From Burkholderia stabilis (lineage in GTDB: Bacteria; Pseudomonadota; Gammaproteobacteria; Burkholderiales; Burkholderiaceae), in assembly GCF_001742165.1 (NCBI RefSeq), contig NZ_CP016443.1:2542001-2606000 (forward strand): a DNA stretch of 64,000 nucleotides, written 5' to 3'. Positions 44,022 to 53,187 of the stretch are shown here, one piece after another. Made by a program: the position numbers and the translations under genes. Under the pieces are notes generated by a model that ran no database searches, was not told the DNA's origin, and saw only the letters and a list, made by a program, of their open reading frames with translations. The number at the start of each line of letters is the position of its first letter. Within the stretch, counting starts at the first letter, position 1.

Positions 44022-45044
44022 TCAGTCTGCCGCGAAACTGCCTTGCGCCGGGCGCGATTCGCGCGCGATGCGCTTGCCGGCCGTGTAGTCGTTGATCAGG
44101 TCGCACGGCGTGTAGTTGCGTTCTAGCTCGTGCAGTTCTTCGTCGGTGAGTTGCGTTTCGAGCGCGCCGAGCGCGCTGTCGAACTGCGCGACGGAATCCG
44201 CGCCGACCAGCATGCTGGCGATGCCGGGCCGGCTCAGCACCCACGCCTGCGCGATTTGCGCGGGCGGCACGCCGCGCCGCTTCGCGACCTTTGCGACCGA
44301 CGCGGCGATCGCGAGCGACGACGCATCGCCGTACATCTGCGCGGTGAAGAAGTCGGTCTGGTTGCGCGTCGATTGCGGCTCGCAGGTCAGCAGGCCGCGC
44401 GCGAGCGGGCTGAACACCGACACGCCGACGCCCTGGTCGATGCAGTACGGCACCATCTCGCGCTCTTCCTCGCGATAGGCAAGGTTCAGCTGCAACTGCA
44501 TGTTGATCGGCTTTTCCCAGCCATTGCGCTCGCACGCCTGCATGATTTTCGCGAACTGCCACGTGTACATCGTCGATACGCCGATATAGCGCGCCTTGCC
44601 CGCGCGCACGATGTCGTGCAGCGTGCTCATCGTCTCCTCGACGGGCGTGTTCACGTCGAAGAAATGCAGCATGAAGATGTCGACGTAATCCATCCCGAGG
44701 CGCTTCAGCGACCCGTCGATGCCGTCGAGCACGTGCTTGCGCGAATGGCCGCCCGCGTTCGGGTAGGTGTCCATGTCGTAGCCGACCTTGGTCGTCACGA
44801 CGAGCTCCTCGCGGCGCGCGTTGCGCTTCAGGATGCGGCCGACCACTTCCTCGCCGACGCCCGTCGAATAGAAATCCGCGAGATCGATGAAGTTGACGCC
44901 GGCGTCGAGCGCGCGGCGCACGATCGGCTCGCTCTGCGCTTCGTCGAAGATCCACGGCTTCCACTCGGGCGTGCCCATGTTCATCGTGCCGAGACACAGG
45001 CGGGACACCTTCAGGCCGGACTGGCCGAGGCGGACGTATTCCAT
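44022..45044 (-). CDS. Aldo/keto reductase
   Basis: 340 residues from MEYVRLGQSGLKVSRLCLGTMNMG. The tetrad is seen as D and Y in FIDLADFYS, K in VTTKVGY, and H in IFMLHFFD. The C-terminal cofactor end is AQAWVLSRPGIASMLVGADSVAQFDSAL. NADPH-dependent reduction of an aldehyde or ketone. It lies 40 bp after the fae-like gene and 22 bp before the gabD-like gene, so it is cotranscribed with them. The substrate is unknown. Confidence 0.9.
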   Translation of the reverse strand: MEYVRLGQSGLKVSRLCLGTMNMGTPEWKPWIFDEAQSEPIVRRALDAGVNFIDLADFYSTGVGEEVVGRILKRNARREELVVTTKVGYDMDTYPNAGGHSRKHVLDGIDGSLKRLGMDYVDIFMLHFFDVNTPVEETMSTLHDIVRAGKARYIGVSTMYTWQFAKIMQACERNGWEKPINMQLQLNLAYREEEREMVPYCIDQGVGVSVFSPLARGLLTCEPQSTRNQTDFFTAQMYGDASSLAIAASVAKVAKRRGVPPAQIAQAWVLSRPGIASMLVGADSVAQFDSALGALETQLTDEELHELERNYTPCDLINDYTAGKRIARESRPAQGSFAAD

Positions 45045-45084
45045 GCTTCCTCCTGGTGCGGCCTGGCCGGCCGCGCGTTGTCTG

Positions 45085-45609
45085 TCAGTTCTTTTTCGGC
45101 GTGTAGAACGGGTTCGATACGTCGCGCGCGGCGGCGAACACCGCGTCGCGATGCGGCAGCCCTTCCATCGCGGCGACGATCGCGTTGCGGCACGCGCGAT
45201 AGTTGTTCTCGAACACGGCGTCGAGGTCGTCGGTCTGCGGGTTGACCCAGTTCGCCGATACGACGACCCAGTCGTTCTCCGCTTCGGGCGGCAGCGTGCC
45301 GTTCTCGAGCGCTTCGGCCACGGCCTTCGCGATGCCGGCCTGCGACGCGCCCCACGTCGCATTGCCGTGGAAGTCGCTGGCGATCTGCGCCTTGTTCACG
45401 TACAGCGTGAGCGGCTTGGTCGGCACGCCCGGCTGCGCGATCACGACGAACGGCGCGTGGCCGGCCGACGGCGTCGCGAGCGCGGTCGCGAATGCCTGCC
45501 CGGCCGGGCCGTTGCGCGGGCCGACCAGCACGTTGATGTGCGCGAGGTTGACGCCGGGGCCTTCGAAGCCTTCGCCGATATAGAGCTGCCTGGGTTGCGG
45601 TGCGGTCAT
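45085..45609 (-). CDS. Formaldehyde-activating enzyme (Fae) homolog
   Basis: 174 residues, the size of Fae. Family pattern: GEGFEGPGVNLAHINVLVGPRNGPAGQAFATAL at residues 12-44, with the conserved histidine (H24) in NLAHINV. Then PTKPLTLYVNKAQI near 64 and ENDWVVVSANWVNP near 110. Fae condenses formaldehyde with tetrahydromethanopterin. No methanopterin pathway genes lie here. The gene instead heads an operon of an aldo/keto reductase, a semialdehyde dehydrogenase and an MFS carrier, so it may act on another aldehyde or carrier. It is divergent from a LysR gene. Confidence 0.85.
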   Translation of the reverse strand: MTAPQPRQLYIGEGFEGPGVNLAHINVLVGPRNGPAGQAFATALATPSAGHAPFVVIAQPGVPTKPLTLYVNKAQIASDFHGNATWGASQAGIAKAVAEALENGTLPPEAENDWVVVSANWVNPQTDDLDAVFENNYRACRNAIVAAMEGLPHRDAVFAAARDVSNPFYTPKKN

Positions 45610-45935
45610 TGCAATGTCTCGTCGATGAGGTTGGGTGTGAGGCGATTGTGGTGGGCCGCGGCGCGGCCGGTGAATCGATGTTTCCTGATCGGGCTATGAG
45701 TTTTCGTCGTCTCCGGGAAAGCCCTCGGGTCGTCGCGCAAACGCCCGCCGGGCGGCCCGCGGCCGCCATCGTGGCGGCACGCGGGGCGGGATCGGCGGGC
45801 GGGCATTCGCGTGCCGGCTCCGGGTTTGTCATACCCGGGCAGGGGTTGGAGGGCCGCGCGCATCCGGACAACAATCGGCGTACTCCGAGCCCTATCTTTC
45901 GTCCTCCCTTCCATTTTCGAAAGCGAGTAATTCCG
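45610..45935. promoter_or_regulatory. Divergent control region, fae-like operon / LysR
   Basis: 326 bp between divergent starts. It is GC-rich through most of its length. The right end, next to the LysR start, holds a copy of the 22-bp element also found twice upstream of the porin and transporter genes. The fae-like operon promoter and a LysR site are expected here, but I could not define them. Confidence 0.55.
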
Positions 45936-45939
45936 ATGG
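45918..45939 (+). repeat. Copy 3 of the promoter-region element
   Basis: Begins CGAAAGCGAGTAATT and continues CCGATGG. It differs from the copy at 20777 by one base over 22 bp. It overlaps the ATG (45936) assigned to the LysR gene. Confidence 0.65.
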
Positions 45940-46949
45940 CTGCCATTGAGAAACCTGTCGCGTTGCACGAGGCGCCCCGGGCGGGGCACGCCCCCAAGGG
46001 GCCTTCCTTCGGGGCGGAAAACGCGGGGCGGCCCGGTGTGCTCTCGAAGCCCGACTGGTCGAAGCTGACTTCGCTCGATCCGGAGCTGATCCGGGCATTC
46101 GTCGCGGTCGTCGAAAGCGGCGGCTTCACCGCGGCGGCCCGGCAGCTGCATCGCACGCAGTCGACGATCAGCCTGCGCATCCGCACGCTCGAGGAGCGGC
46201 TCGACACGCACCTGTTCATGCGCAACAGCCGGCGGCTCGAACTGTCGCGCGACGGCGAGAATTTCCTGATCCATGCGCGGCGGATCATCCAGGTGCAGAA
46301 CGACGCGATCATCGCGCTGAAGCAGGCGAGCAGCGATCGCGGCGTCGTGCGCTTCGGGCTGCCCGAGGACTATGCGGAGCTGTGGCTGCCCGACCTGCTG
46401 AAGTCGTTCTATGCGTTGCGGCCGGGTGCGCGCCTGCATGTGCAGTGCCGGACGTCGCTCGAACTGCTGGAGCGGCTGCAGGCCGGCGAGCTCGATGTCG
46501 CGCTCGTCGTGCGGCATGGGTCGAACGCGGGCGGGCGGCTGCTCGGCCGTCACGACGTCGTGTGGGCCGCGCACCGCGACTTCTCGCTCGGTCCGCGCGC
46601 GTCGGTGCCGCTCGCGTTGTTTCCGGAGACGTGCTGCTACCGGCAGCGAGGGCTGCAGGCGCTCGCGACGGCCGAGCGGCCGTATCACGTCGTCTATACG
46701 AGCCAGAGCCCGACCGGCATCAAGATCGCGGTGAACCACGGCGCGGCCGTGACGATGATCGATCGCTGCACGCTGCCCGAGAACTGGCGCGTGCTCGACG
46801 AAGCGGACGGGCTGCCGCCGCTGCCGGCGGCCGATCTCGAACTGCATCGCTCGCCCGGCATCTGCGACCCGATGACCGACGATCTCGTGTCGCTGCTCGA
46901 ATCGATGGTCGACGAACGGCGGCGCGCGTCGCTCGAGGCGTTCGCGTAG
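45936..46949 (+). CDS. LysR-family transcriptional regulator
   Basis: 337 residues from MAAIEKPVALHEAP, with about 45 residues before the usual start of the DNA-binding domain (TSLDPELIRAFVAVVESGGFTAAARQLHRTQSTISLRIRTLE). A later start would also give a complete LysR protein, so the N-terminus is uncertain. The effector domain includes VRFGLPEDYAELWLPDLLKSFYA. It is divergent from the fae-like operon, which it probably controls. Confidence 0.85.
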   Translation: MAAIEKPVALHEAPRAGHAPKGPSFGAENAGRPGVLSKPDWSKLTSLDPELIRAFVAVVESGGFTAAARQLHRTQSTISLRIRTLEERLDTHLFMRNSRRLELSRDGENFLIHARRIIQVQNDAIIALKQASSDRGVVRFGLPEDYAELWLPDLLKSFYALRPGARLHVQCRTSLELLERLQAGELDVALVVRHGSNAGGRLLGRHDVVWAAHRDFSLGPRASVPLALFPETCCYRQRGLQALATAERPYHVVYTSQSPTGIKIAVNHGAAVTMIDRCTLPENWRVLDEADGLPPLPAADLELHRSPGICDPMTDDLVSLLESMVDERRRASLEAFA

Positions 46950-47200
46950 CGGGGCCATCCGGGCGCGGAAAGCGCCGCAGGGTGAGCTGTGCGCATGACG
47001 TCTGCGGAGCGTGGTCCCGGCGGGTGCACGGTTGCCGGGACGCTTGGTGACAGCCCGATCGAGGCGGTATCGAGGCCGGCGGCCCCCGTTGTGCCGCATG
47101 CCGTTTTTTGCGCCGCCGCACCGTTTTTTTGCACGGCGTTTATGCCGTGTCTTCTAAGCTGGGGATGTGTCGAACAGCCGAGACGGCTTCCGTCCGCTCC

Positions 47201-47551
47201 ATGACCTTCATCCATCCCGTTCCCGCCTTCGATGTCGCCGGCCGCCAGTTGCGCGCCGGCACCCGCGCCAACGTCCTGCCTTTCCCGCCGCCGCGCCCGC
47301 GCCTGCAGTTGCCCGTCACGCTGACGGCCGATTCCGGCGAATGCGCGCGCGAGCGGCTCGCCGCGCTGCTGCATTCCCCGCTCGGCGTGTATGTCGTCAG
47401 CGCGCGCGCCGTGCGCGACGTGATCCACGTGCACTTCGACATCGCGCCGGAAGATCTGGATTTCACGCTGCACATGCTGATCGCGCAGCAGGCCGATGCC
47501 GTGATCGGGCCCGTCGCGCGGCGCCTGCGCGTCGGGCAGAAGGCCCGGTGA
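47201..47551 (+). CDS. Hypothetical protein
   Basis: 116 residues from MTFIHPVPAFDV. Proline-rich middle (NVLPFPPPRPRLQLP), then a compact alpha/beta-looking half with GVYVVSARAVRDVIHVHFDIAPEDLDFTLHML. No signal peptide or membrane segment. The gap before it contains two T-runs (about 47102 and 47122), which could reflect a terminator of the LysR gene. Family not recognised; coding status rests on GC-biased third positions and a clean C-terminus. Confidence 0.55.
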   Translation: MTFIHPVPAFDVAGRQLRAGTRANVLPFPPPRPRLQLPVTLTADSGECARERLAALLHSPLGVYVVSARAVRDVIHVHFDIAPEDLDFTLHMLIAQQADAVIGPVARRLRVGQKAR

Positions 47552-47707
47552 GCGGCGGGGCGGTGATTGCGCGCCGGATGACTGCTCGCTCGTTTCCGGT
47601 TCGATCGATGCGCTGCCGAATCGCTGGTCGCCGTGTCGTCCACCCGGCGGCGGCGGACGGTTGCGCGCTGCGCCCTGGCCGGCGCGGCGCCTGAATGTGG
47701 AGGGTCC

Positions 47708-48280
47708 ATGTACCTTGCGAAAGAGATGCGGGAAGCCATGCGTGCCACGCGGCCGGCAAGCCGCCGCGTGCGGACGGCGTCGCTGCCGTCGGACCGGCAG
47801 CTCGCGCGGCAGCTCGTGACGACGGTGCGCGTCGCCGAAATGCTGCTGCATCAGGCGATCGTCGTGCCCGACGGGCATCAGTGGTCGGTCGACACCGAGC
47901 GTGTCGACGCGGCTGGCGGGCCGCTCGCGGCATGGGAAAACTGCGTGACGCTGCGGATCGGCAAGGTGTTCGCGCCGGCGGTCAGTCCGGCCGCGCGGGT
48001 CAACGATCCCGATCAGGTCGCGGTCGAGATCCGGCTGTGCCTGCCGGAGCAGGAATATGTGAGCGAGCAGCGCGTGAGCATCTTCGGCTGCCGCCACGGC
48101 AACCGGTTCGGCGCGACGCTGTCGGTTGCGTCGGGGCCGCAGTGGGGCTGGCGGCGTGCCGAACACGTCGCGCCGGAAAACATGCACGTGTGCGGCGATA
48201 CGCTCGAAGCGCTGGTCGATGCGGCGGCGGCGACCGTCAATACGGCGCTGTGCGCGGCGGGGTATGACGCGACGCGCTGA
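47708..48280 (+). CDS. Hypothetical protein
   Basis: 190 residues from MYLAKEMREAMRA; GGAGG sits 6 bp before the ATG. Basic N-terminal part (RPASRRVRTASLPSDRQLARQL), then WENCVTLRIGKVFAP near residue 80 and QRVSIFGCRHGNRFGATLSVA near 125. Soluble, no recognised domain. It ends one base before the convergent LysR stop. Possibly cotranscribed with the 47201 gene, 156 bp upstream. Confidence 0.6.
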   Translation: MYLAKEMREAMRATRPASRRVRTASLPSDRQLARQLVTTVRVAEMLLHQAIVVPDGHQWSVDTERVDAAGGPLAAWENCVTLRIGKVFAPAVSPAARVNDPDQVAVEIRLCLPEQEYVSEQRVSIFGCRHGNRFGATLSVASGPQWGWRRAEHVAPENMHVCGDTLEALVDAAAATVNTALCAAGYDATR

Positions 48281-49156
48281 TCACGCGTCGGCGGTTTGCC
48301 CCGTCTGCCGCTGCAGATCCTCCATCAGCTGTTCCGCGAGAAAGTCGCACGGCGGACGTTTCGATTTCGTGCTGCGCGCGAGGATCAGTTCGAGCGGCGG
48401 CAGGTCGGGCAGCCCGTGCGAGCGGCCGAGCATCGACAGTTGCGCGGGAATCGCGCAGCGTGCGAGCGGCGCGACCGCGAGCCCGGCCTCGACCATGCTG
48501 AGCAGCCCGAGCAGGCTCGGGCTTTCATAGGACGTGCGGTACGGCACCTTCGCACGTTCGAGGCTGCGGATCGCGTTCTCGCGCGCGACGCTGCCCGGCA
48601 TGAACACCGCGATCGGCAGCGGCCGCTCCTCCCACACGCGCGGCCCGTTCGTCATCGCGGCCCACGCCATCGGCTCGTGGCGGATGAAGTCGCCGGTCAG
48701 CCCCTTGATGCGCGTGCCGCACACGAGATCGACGGTGCCTTCCTTGATCAACGGCGCGAGCGCGCTGCTCGGCAGCCCCATCACCTGGATCTCGACCTTC
48801 GGATAGGTCGCCGAGAATTTCTTCAGGACCGACGGCAGCAGCGACGACGCATAGTCGTCCGGCACGCCGATCACGACCTTGCCGGTCACTTCCGGCCGCA
48901 CCACGGCCGCCCACGCCTCGTCGCGCAGCGCCAGCATTCGTCTGGCGAATCCCAGCAGCACCTCGCCTTCGCGCGTCAGCACGATGCTGCGCGGCTTGCG
49001 CACGAACAGCGGCCGGCCGATCGCGTCTTCCAGGCTCTTGATCTGCATGCTCACGGCCGACTGCGAGCGGTTCACGGCCTCGGCGGCGCGGGTCATGTTG
49101 CCGGTCTCCGCGACGGCGACGACGGTGGCCAGCACGTCGTGATCGAGCATCTTCAT
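48281..49156 (-). CDS. LysR-family transcriptional regulator
   Basis: 291 residues from MKMLDHDVLATVVAVAETGNMTRAAEAVNRSQSAVSMQIKSLE, the winged helix-turn-helix, then LFVRKPRSIVLTREGEVLLG and an effector domain containing IGVPDDYASSLLPSVLKKF. It belongs to the same branch as the LysR at 45936. It is divergent from a DUF3422 gene across 128 bp, and that gene is its most likely target. Effector unknown. Confidence 0.9.
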   Translation of the reverse strand: MKMLDHDVLATVVAVAETGNMTRAAEAVNRSQSAVSMQIKSLEDAIGRPLFVRKPRSIVLTREGEVLLGFARRMLALRDEAWAAVVRPEVTGKVVIGVPDDYASSLLPSVLKKFSATYPKVEIQVMGLPSSALAPLIKEGTVDLVCGTRIKGLTGDFIRHEPMAWAAMTNGPRVWEERPLPIAVFMPGSVARENAIRSLERAKVPYRTSYESPSLLGLLSMVEAGLAVAPLARCAIPAQLSMLGRSHGLPDLPPLELILARSTKSKRPPCDFLAEQLMEDLQRQTGQTADA

Positions 49157-49284
49157 GGGTATCAGGAAAACTGAACGTAACGATCAGCATTATGCGTTTT
49201 TATTGTTGCTGTGTGTCTGCCATAGTGCGATCACGCTGGCGTTTCGCCCGGCACGCAGGCTTGAACAGGGAAAGTGGTGTCTCG

Positions 49285-50604
49285 ATGATCGACCATCCGT
49301 TGCGCGCCGCACTGGCCGCGGAATTGCATGCCCGGCCGTTCCTGCGGCTCGCCGAAGCCGTGTCGCTCACGCATTACGCGATCTACGCGGACGGCCAGCC
49401 CGACATCCACGAAACGCTGCTGCACGCGCTGTGCCGCGATACGGGTGTCCCCGCGCCGCACGAAGGCGCGACGCACTACGCGGTGCAATCGCCGTGCGGT
49501 TGGCACCTGAAGTGGGAACGCCACACCGAATTCTCGACCTTCACGTTCGTCGCGCCGCGCCGCGACACCGGCTATTTCGACGATCTCGCGATCGAAGGCA
49601 TTCCGGCCGCGTGGTTCGCGCGGCTCGCGGGCATCCGGTTCGTCGCGGTCAGGATGGAACTGCTGTCGGGCGATGCCGCGAAGCTCGCGTGCGGCGACCT
49701 GCGCCGCTGGATCGACGGGCCCGCGCTCGTCGGCAGCAGCGTGCTCGGCGGCGGCAAGGTGTTCTGCGACTGGCACGTGCGCGACGACGGCTTCATGCGT
49801 TTTCTCGTCGTCGATGAGGATTTCCGCGAGGAGCAGGGCGGCCGCCTGCTGCAGCGTCTCTACGAAATCGAAACGTACCGGATGATGGCGCTGCTCGCGC
49901 TGCCAGTCGCGCGGCGGATGAGCCGCGAGCTCGACGAGATCCACGCGGCGCTGCACGCGCTGATGCAGCGGATGGACGCGAGCGGCGCCGACGGCGACGA
50001 CACCGCGCTGCTCGTCAAGCTCACGCATCTCGCGGTGCGGGTCGAATCGCTGTCGGGATCGGGCGCGCGCTTCAGCGCGTCGCGTGCGTATGAAAAGCTC
50101 GTGCTGGCGCGCATCCAGGAATTGCGCGAGGAGCGCATCGAAGGCATGCCGACGATCGCCGAATTCATGGAGCGACGCTTCGCGCCGGCGATGGAGACGT
50201 GCCGCAGCGTATGGGCGCGCCACGAGCAGATCGCCGCGCGGATCGCGCGCGCGGTCGACCTGTTGCGCACGCGCGTGAATCTCGCGCAGGAAAAGGACGT
50301 GACGCGCCTGCTGGCGGGCATGGAGCGCACCGCGCGCAACCAGCTTCATCTGCAGCACGCGGTCGAGGGGCTGTCGGTGGCGGCCATTTCGTACTACGTG
50401 CTGTCGCTCGCGACGGCGGCGTTCAAGGCGCTGCACGTGATGAACCTGCCGGTCGATCCCGAGCTGGCGGAAGGCTTGCTGATCGCGCCGGTCGTGTTCG
50501 CGGTGATTCACATCACGCGGCGCACGCGCGCGCAGCTTGCGCGATCGGAAGCCTCGCATGAAGGCGCGCCTGCGCACGCGGCGGTATTGAAGCAGGCCAG
50601 TTAG
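49285..50604 (+). CDS. DUF3422-family membrane-anchored protein
   Basis: 439 residues from MIDHPLRAALAAELHARPF, the start used across the family. Landmarks are HARPFLRLAEAVSLTHYA, HLKWERHTEFSTFTF near residue 75, a long helical region near 290-380 (LRTRVNLAQEKDVTRLLAGMER), and two hydrophobic segments near 375-425. The last match a family architecture of a large cytoplasmic part anchored near the C-terminus. The function of DUF3422 proteins is unknown. A LysR gene is divergent to it and a 66-residue ORF follows by 34 bp. Confidence 0.88.
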   Translation: MIDHPLRAALAAELHARPFLRLAEAVSLTHYAIYADGQPDIHETLLHALCRDTGVPAPHEGATHYAVQSPCGWHLKWERHTEFSTFTFVAPRRDTGYFDDLAIEGIPAAWFARLAGIRFVAVRMELLSGDAAKLACGDLRRWIDGPALVGSSVLGGGKVFCDWHVRDDGFMRFLVVDEDFREEQGGRLLQRLYEIETYRMMALLALPVARRMSRELDEIHAALHALMQRMDASGADGDDTALLVKLTHLAVRVESLSGSGARFSASRAYEKLVLARIQELREERIEGMPTIAEFMERRFAPAMETCRSVWARHEQIAARIARAVDLLRTRVNLAQEKDVTRLLAGMERTARNQLHLQHAVEGLSVAAISYYVLSLATAAFKALHVMNLPVDPELAEGLLIAPVVFAVIHITRRTRAQLARSEASHEGAPAHAAVLKQAS

Positions 50605-50638
50605 AACATCGAAAACATAATCAAGGAAAGGAGTGGAG

Positions 50639-50839
50639 ATGACTTTTTCGCAGAAGCAACCCGGGTTTTACAGCGCTTTCGACGCGTTCGACGAACCCGC
50701 ACCGGACGATGCCGGTGTGCCGGACGACGCACGCGTCACGTCGTATCAGGCCGTGCTGCAGGAGCCGATGACGTCGCTCGTCGGGAATACGCTTGATCGG
50801 CCGGATGTCGCGGCGGTGGCGATTCTCGGGTACAACTGA
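50639..50839 (+). CDS. Small acidic hypothetical protein after the DUF3422 gene
   Basis: 66 residues from MTFSQKQPGFYSAFDAFDEP; AAGGAG sits about 6 bp before the ATG. It is acidic in the middle (EPAPDDAGVPDD) with a short conserved-looking C-terminus (DRPDVAAVAILGYN). No membrane helix. Same strand and 34 bp after the DUF3422 gene, so probably cotranscribed. Family not recognised. Confidence 0.55.
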   Translation: MTFSQKQPGFYSAFDAFDEPAPDDAGVPDDARVTSYQAVLQEPMTSLVGNTLDRPDVAAVAILGYN

Positions 50840-50882
50840 CGCGACTTTTCGCGTCGCGTCGAGTCGATGTAGCATCAGGCGT

Positions 50883-51815
50883 TCATTTGCCGGCCGCCCT
50901 TCGGCGCGCCGGACGTGAATCGCCTTCCTCCTTCGTTTTCCCCGCCCCCAGCGCGAGCGCCAGCTCGACGAACGCGCGCGCGGCCGCGCTCCGGTATGCG
51001 CCCTTGCGCTGCAGCAGCACGGCCGTGCGCCGCAACACGGCCGGATCGAGCGCGACGGCAACGAGATCGTCGTGCCCGGTTGCGATCGTCTCGGGCAGCA
51101 GCGTCGCGAGGTTCGTGCGGCGCACGATCTCGATCACCGCACCGAGCGAATTCGCCTCCATCAGCACGCGCGGCCGCACATCGTGCTCGCGGAAATAACG
51201 GTCGATCTGCGCGCGTGTCGCGAACTCGGCGGTCAGCAGCACGAGCGGCGCGTCGTGCAGCGCGCGCAGGCCCGCCTTGCGTTTCCCGGCGAGCGCGTGC
51301 CCGCGGCTCACGACTAGCGCGAGCGTCTCGACCAGCAGCGTTTCCACTTCGATGTCCGCCGTCTGCACGCCCTCGAATGCGATGCCGACATCGAGCTCGT
51401 CGTCGACGAGCAGCGCCTCGATACGCTCCTGCGACATCTCGTGCACCGACAGCGAAACCTCCGGATAACGACCGTGAAACGCCTCGACGAGCGGCCCGAC
51501 GAGATAGCTCGTGAAGGTCGGCGTGACCGCGATGCGCAGCGAGCCGCGGCTGAGATCCTGCACGTCGTGAATGGCGCGCCGGCCTTCCGCGAGATCGTGC
51601 AGCGTCTGCCGCGCATAGCGGAAATAGACGTCGCCGGCATCCGTCAAACGTGTCACGCGCCCGCTGCGATCGAACAGCTGCGCGCCGAGCGTTTCCTCGA
51701 GCTGGCGGATCTGCTGCGACAACGCGGGTTGTGACACGTGCAGCGCGGCGGCGGCGCGCGTGAAGCTGCGGTGTTCGGCGACGGCCAGGAAGTAGTTGAT
51801 ATGGCGCAGCAGCAT
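50883..51815 (-). CDS. cynR: LysR-family regulator of the cyanate operon
   Basis: 310 residues from [48 protein letters not shown]. The following [24 protein letters not shown] is typical of CynR. It is divergent from cynT-cynS, the same arrangement as in E. coli, where CynR activates the operon with cyanate. Its basic tail ([15 protein letters not shown]) is probably disordered. Regulation by cyanate is inferred from family and context. Confidence 0.92.
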   Translation of the reverse strand: MLLRHINYFLAVAEHRSFTRAAAALHVSQPALSQQIRQLEETLGAQLFDRSGRVTRLTDAGDVYFRYARQTLHDLAEGRRAIHDVQDLSRGSLRIAVTPTFTSYLVGPLVEAFHGRYPEVSLSVHEMSQERIEALLVDDELDVGIAFEGVQTADIEVETLLVETLALVVSRGHALAGKRKAGLRALHDAPLVLLTAEFATRAQIDRYFREHDVRPRVLMEANSLGAVIEIVRRTNLATLLPETIATGHDDLVAVALDPAVLRRTAVLLQRKGAYRSAAARAFVELALALGAGKTKEEGDSRPARRRAAGK

Positions 51816-51825
51816 GGCGGTTCCT

Positions 51826-51840
51826 ATAAGTCTTGCTTAT
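51826..51840. promoter_or_regulatory. Candidate CynR operator
   Basis: ATAAG (51826-51830), five-base centre, CTTAT (51836-51840): an interrupted dyad of LysR type located 11 bp upstream of cynR and about 90 bp upstream of cynT. It is AT-rich in a GC-rich background. Confidence 0.55.
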
Positions 51841-51928
51841 CCGGTCGATCATAAATCAGTCTTTTACGTTATTGGAAGCGCGGCGTAACCTGCCCTTCAT
51901 CGATTTCGTCAGCACCGGAGGACACGCG

Positions 51929-52588
51929 ATGAAGGACATCATCGAAGGCTTTCTGAAGTTTCAGCGCGACGCCTATCCGGCGCGCGCCGCGCTGTTCCGC
52001 GATCTCGCGCGCAGCCAGAACCCGCGGGCGCTGTTCATCTCGTGTTCGGACAGCCGGCTCGTGCCCGAACTCGTCACACAGCGCGAGCCGGGCGACCTGT
52101 TCGTGATCCGCAACGCCGGCAACATCGTGCCGTCGTACGGCCCCGAGCCGGGCGGCGTGTCGGCGTCGGTCGAATACGCGGTGGCCGCGCTGCGCGTGAC
52201 CGACGTCGTGATCTGCGGGCATTCCGATTGCGGCGCGATGACCGCGATCGCGACCTGCCAGTGCATGGATCACATGCCGGCTGTCGGCCACTGGTTGCGT
52301 TATGCCGATTCGGCGCGCGTCGTGAACGAGGCGCGCACGCATCGCAGCGAGCGCGAGCGGATCGACTCGATGGTGCGCGAGAACGTCGTCGCGCAACTGG
52401 CGAACCTGAAGACGCACCCCGCCGTGCGGCTCGCGCTCGAAGAAGGGCGTCTCGCGCTGCATGGCTGGGTCTACGACATCGAATCGGGCTGCATCGACGC
52501 CTTCGACGGCGCGACCGGCCGGTTCGTCCCGCTCGCGGACCATCCCGAAGTCCGCGCCACGCCCGCGACGCGCGCCGTCGTGGCCTGA
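51929..52588 (+). CDS. cynT: Beta-class carbonic anhydrase of the cyanate operon
   Basis: 219 residues. Zinc site of beta carbonic anhydrases is complete: C39-x-D41-x-R43 in SCSDSR, and H98-x-x-C101 in GHSDCG. It hydrates CO2 to bicarbonate, which cyanase uses and would otherwise lose as CO2. It is 30 bp upstream of cynS and divergent from cynR. An earlier in-frame start at 51833 is not supported. Confidence 0.95.
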   Translation: MKDIIEGFLKFQRDAYPARAALFRDLARSQNPRALFISCSDSRLVPELVTQREPGDLFVIRNAGNIVPSYGPEPGGVSASVEYAVAALRVTDVVICGHSDCGAMTAIATCQCMDHMPAVGHWLRYADSARVVNEARTHRSERERIDSMVRENVVAQLANLKTHPAVRLALEEGRLALHGWVYDIESGCIDAFDGATGRFVPLADHPEVRATPATRAVVA

Positions 52589-52618
52589 ACCTTTCCCACC
52601 CGTCCACGAGGTATTGCC

Positions 52619-53089
52619 ATGATCCAGTCCCAGCACAGCCAGACTGCCCGCCACGCGCTGGCCGAAACCGTCGTTCTCGCGAAAGCGCGCAGGAACCTGT
52701 CGTTCGCGCAGCTCACCGAAGGCACGGGCCTGAGCGAGGCGTTCGTCACGGCCGCGCTGCTCGGCCAGCATGCGTTGCCGGCCGACGCGGCGCGCGTCGT
52801 CGCCGACAAGCTCGGCCTCGACGACGACGCGGTGCTGCTGTTGCAGACGATCCCGCTGCGCGGCAGCATCGACGATCGCGTGCCGACCGATCCGACCATT
52901 TACCGCTTCTACGAAATGCTGCAGGTGTACGGCACGACGCTGAAGGCGCTCGTTCACGAGAAGTTCGGCGACGGCATCATCAGCGCGATCAATTTCCGGC
53001 TCGACGTGAAGAAGGTCGATGACCCCGAAGGCGGTTCGCGCGCCGTGATCACGCTCGACGGCAAGTACCTGCCCACCAAGCCGTTCTGA
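52619..53089 (+). CDS. cynS: Cyanate hydratase (cyanase)
   Basis: 156 residues, the E. coli length. The catalytic triad is present at the canonical positions R96 and E99 ([11 protein letters not shown]) and S122 ([10 protein letters not shown]). The N-terminal half is the POU-like helical domain ([23 protein letters not shown]). It converts cyanate and bicarbonate to ammonia and CO2, allowing cyanate detoxification or use as nitrogen. It follows cynT and precedes a nucleoside-type deaminase gene. Confidence 0.97.
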   Translation: MIQSQHSQTARHALAETVVLAKARRNLSFAQLTEGTGLSEAFVTAALLGQHALPADAARVVADKLGLDDDAVLLLQTIPLRGSIDDRVPTDPTIYRFYEMLQVYGTTLKALVHEKFGDGIISAINFRLDVKKVDDPEGGSRAVITLDGKYLPTKPF

Positions 53090-53187
53090 CGCTTGCGCGG
53101 CGTCGCGCTTAGGGTGCCGCGCAGGTTTCCCCGACTTGCGCCGGCTGGCGCACGTTCCCGCCATTCCGTTTCAGCGAGGACGCAGCC

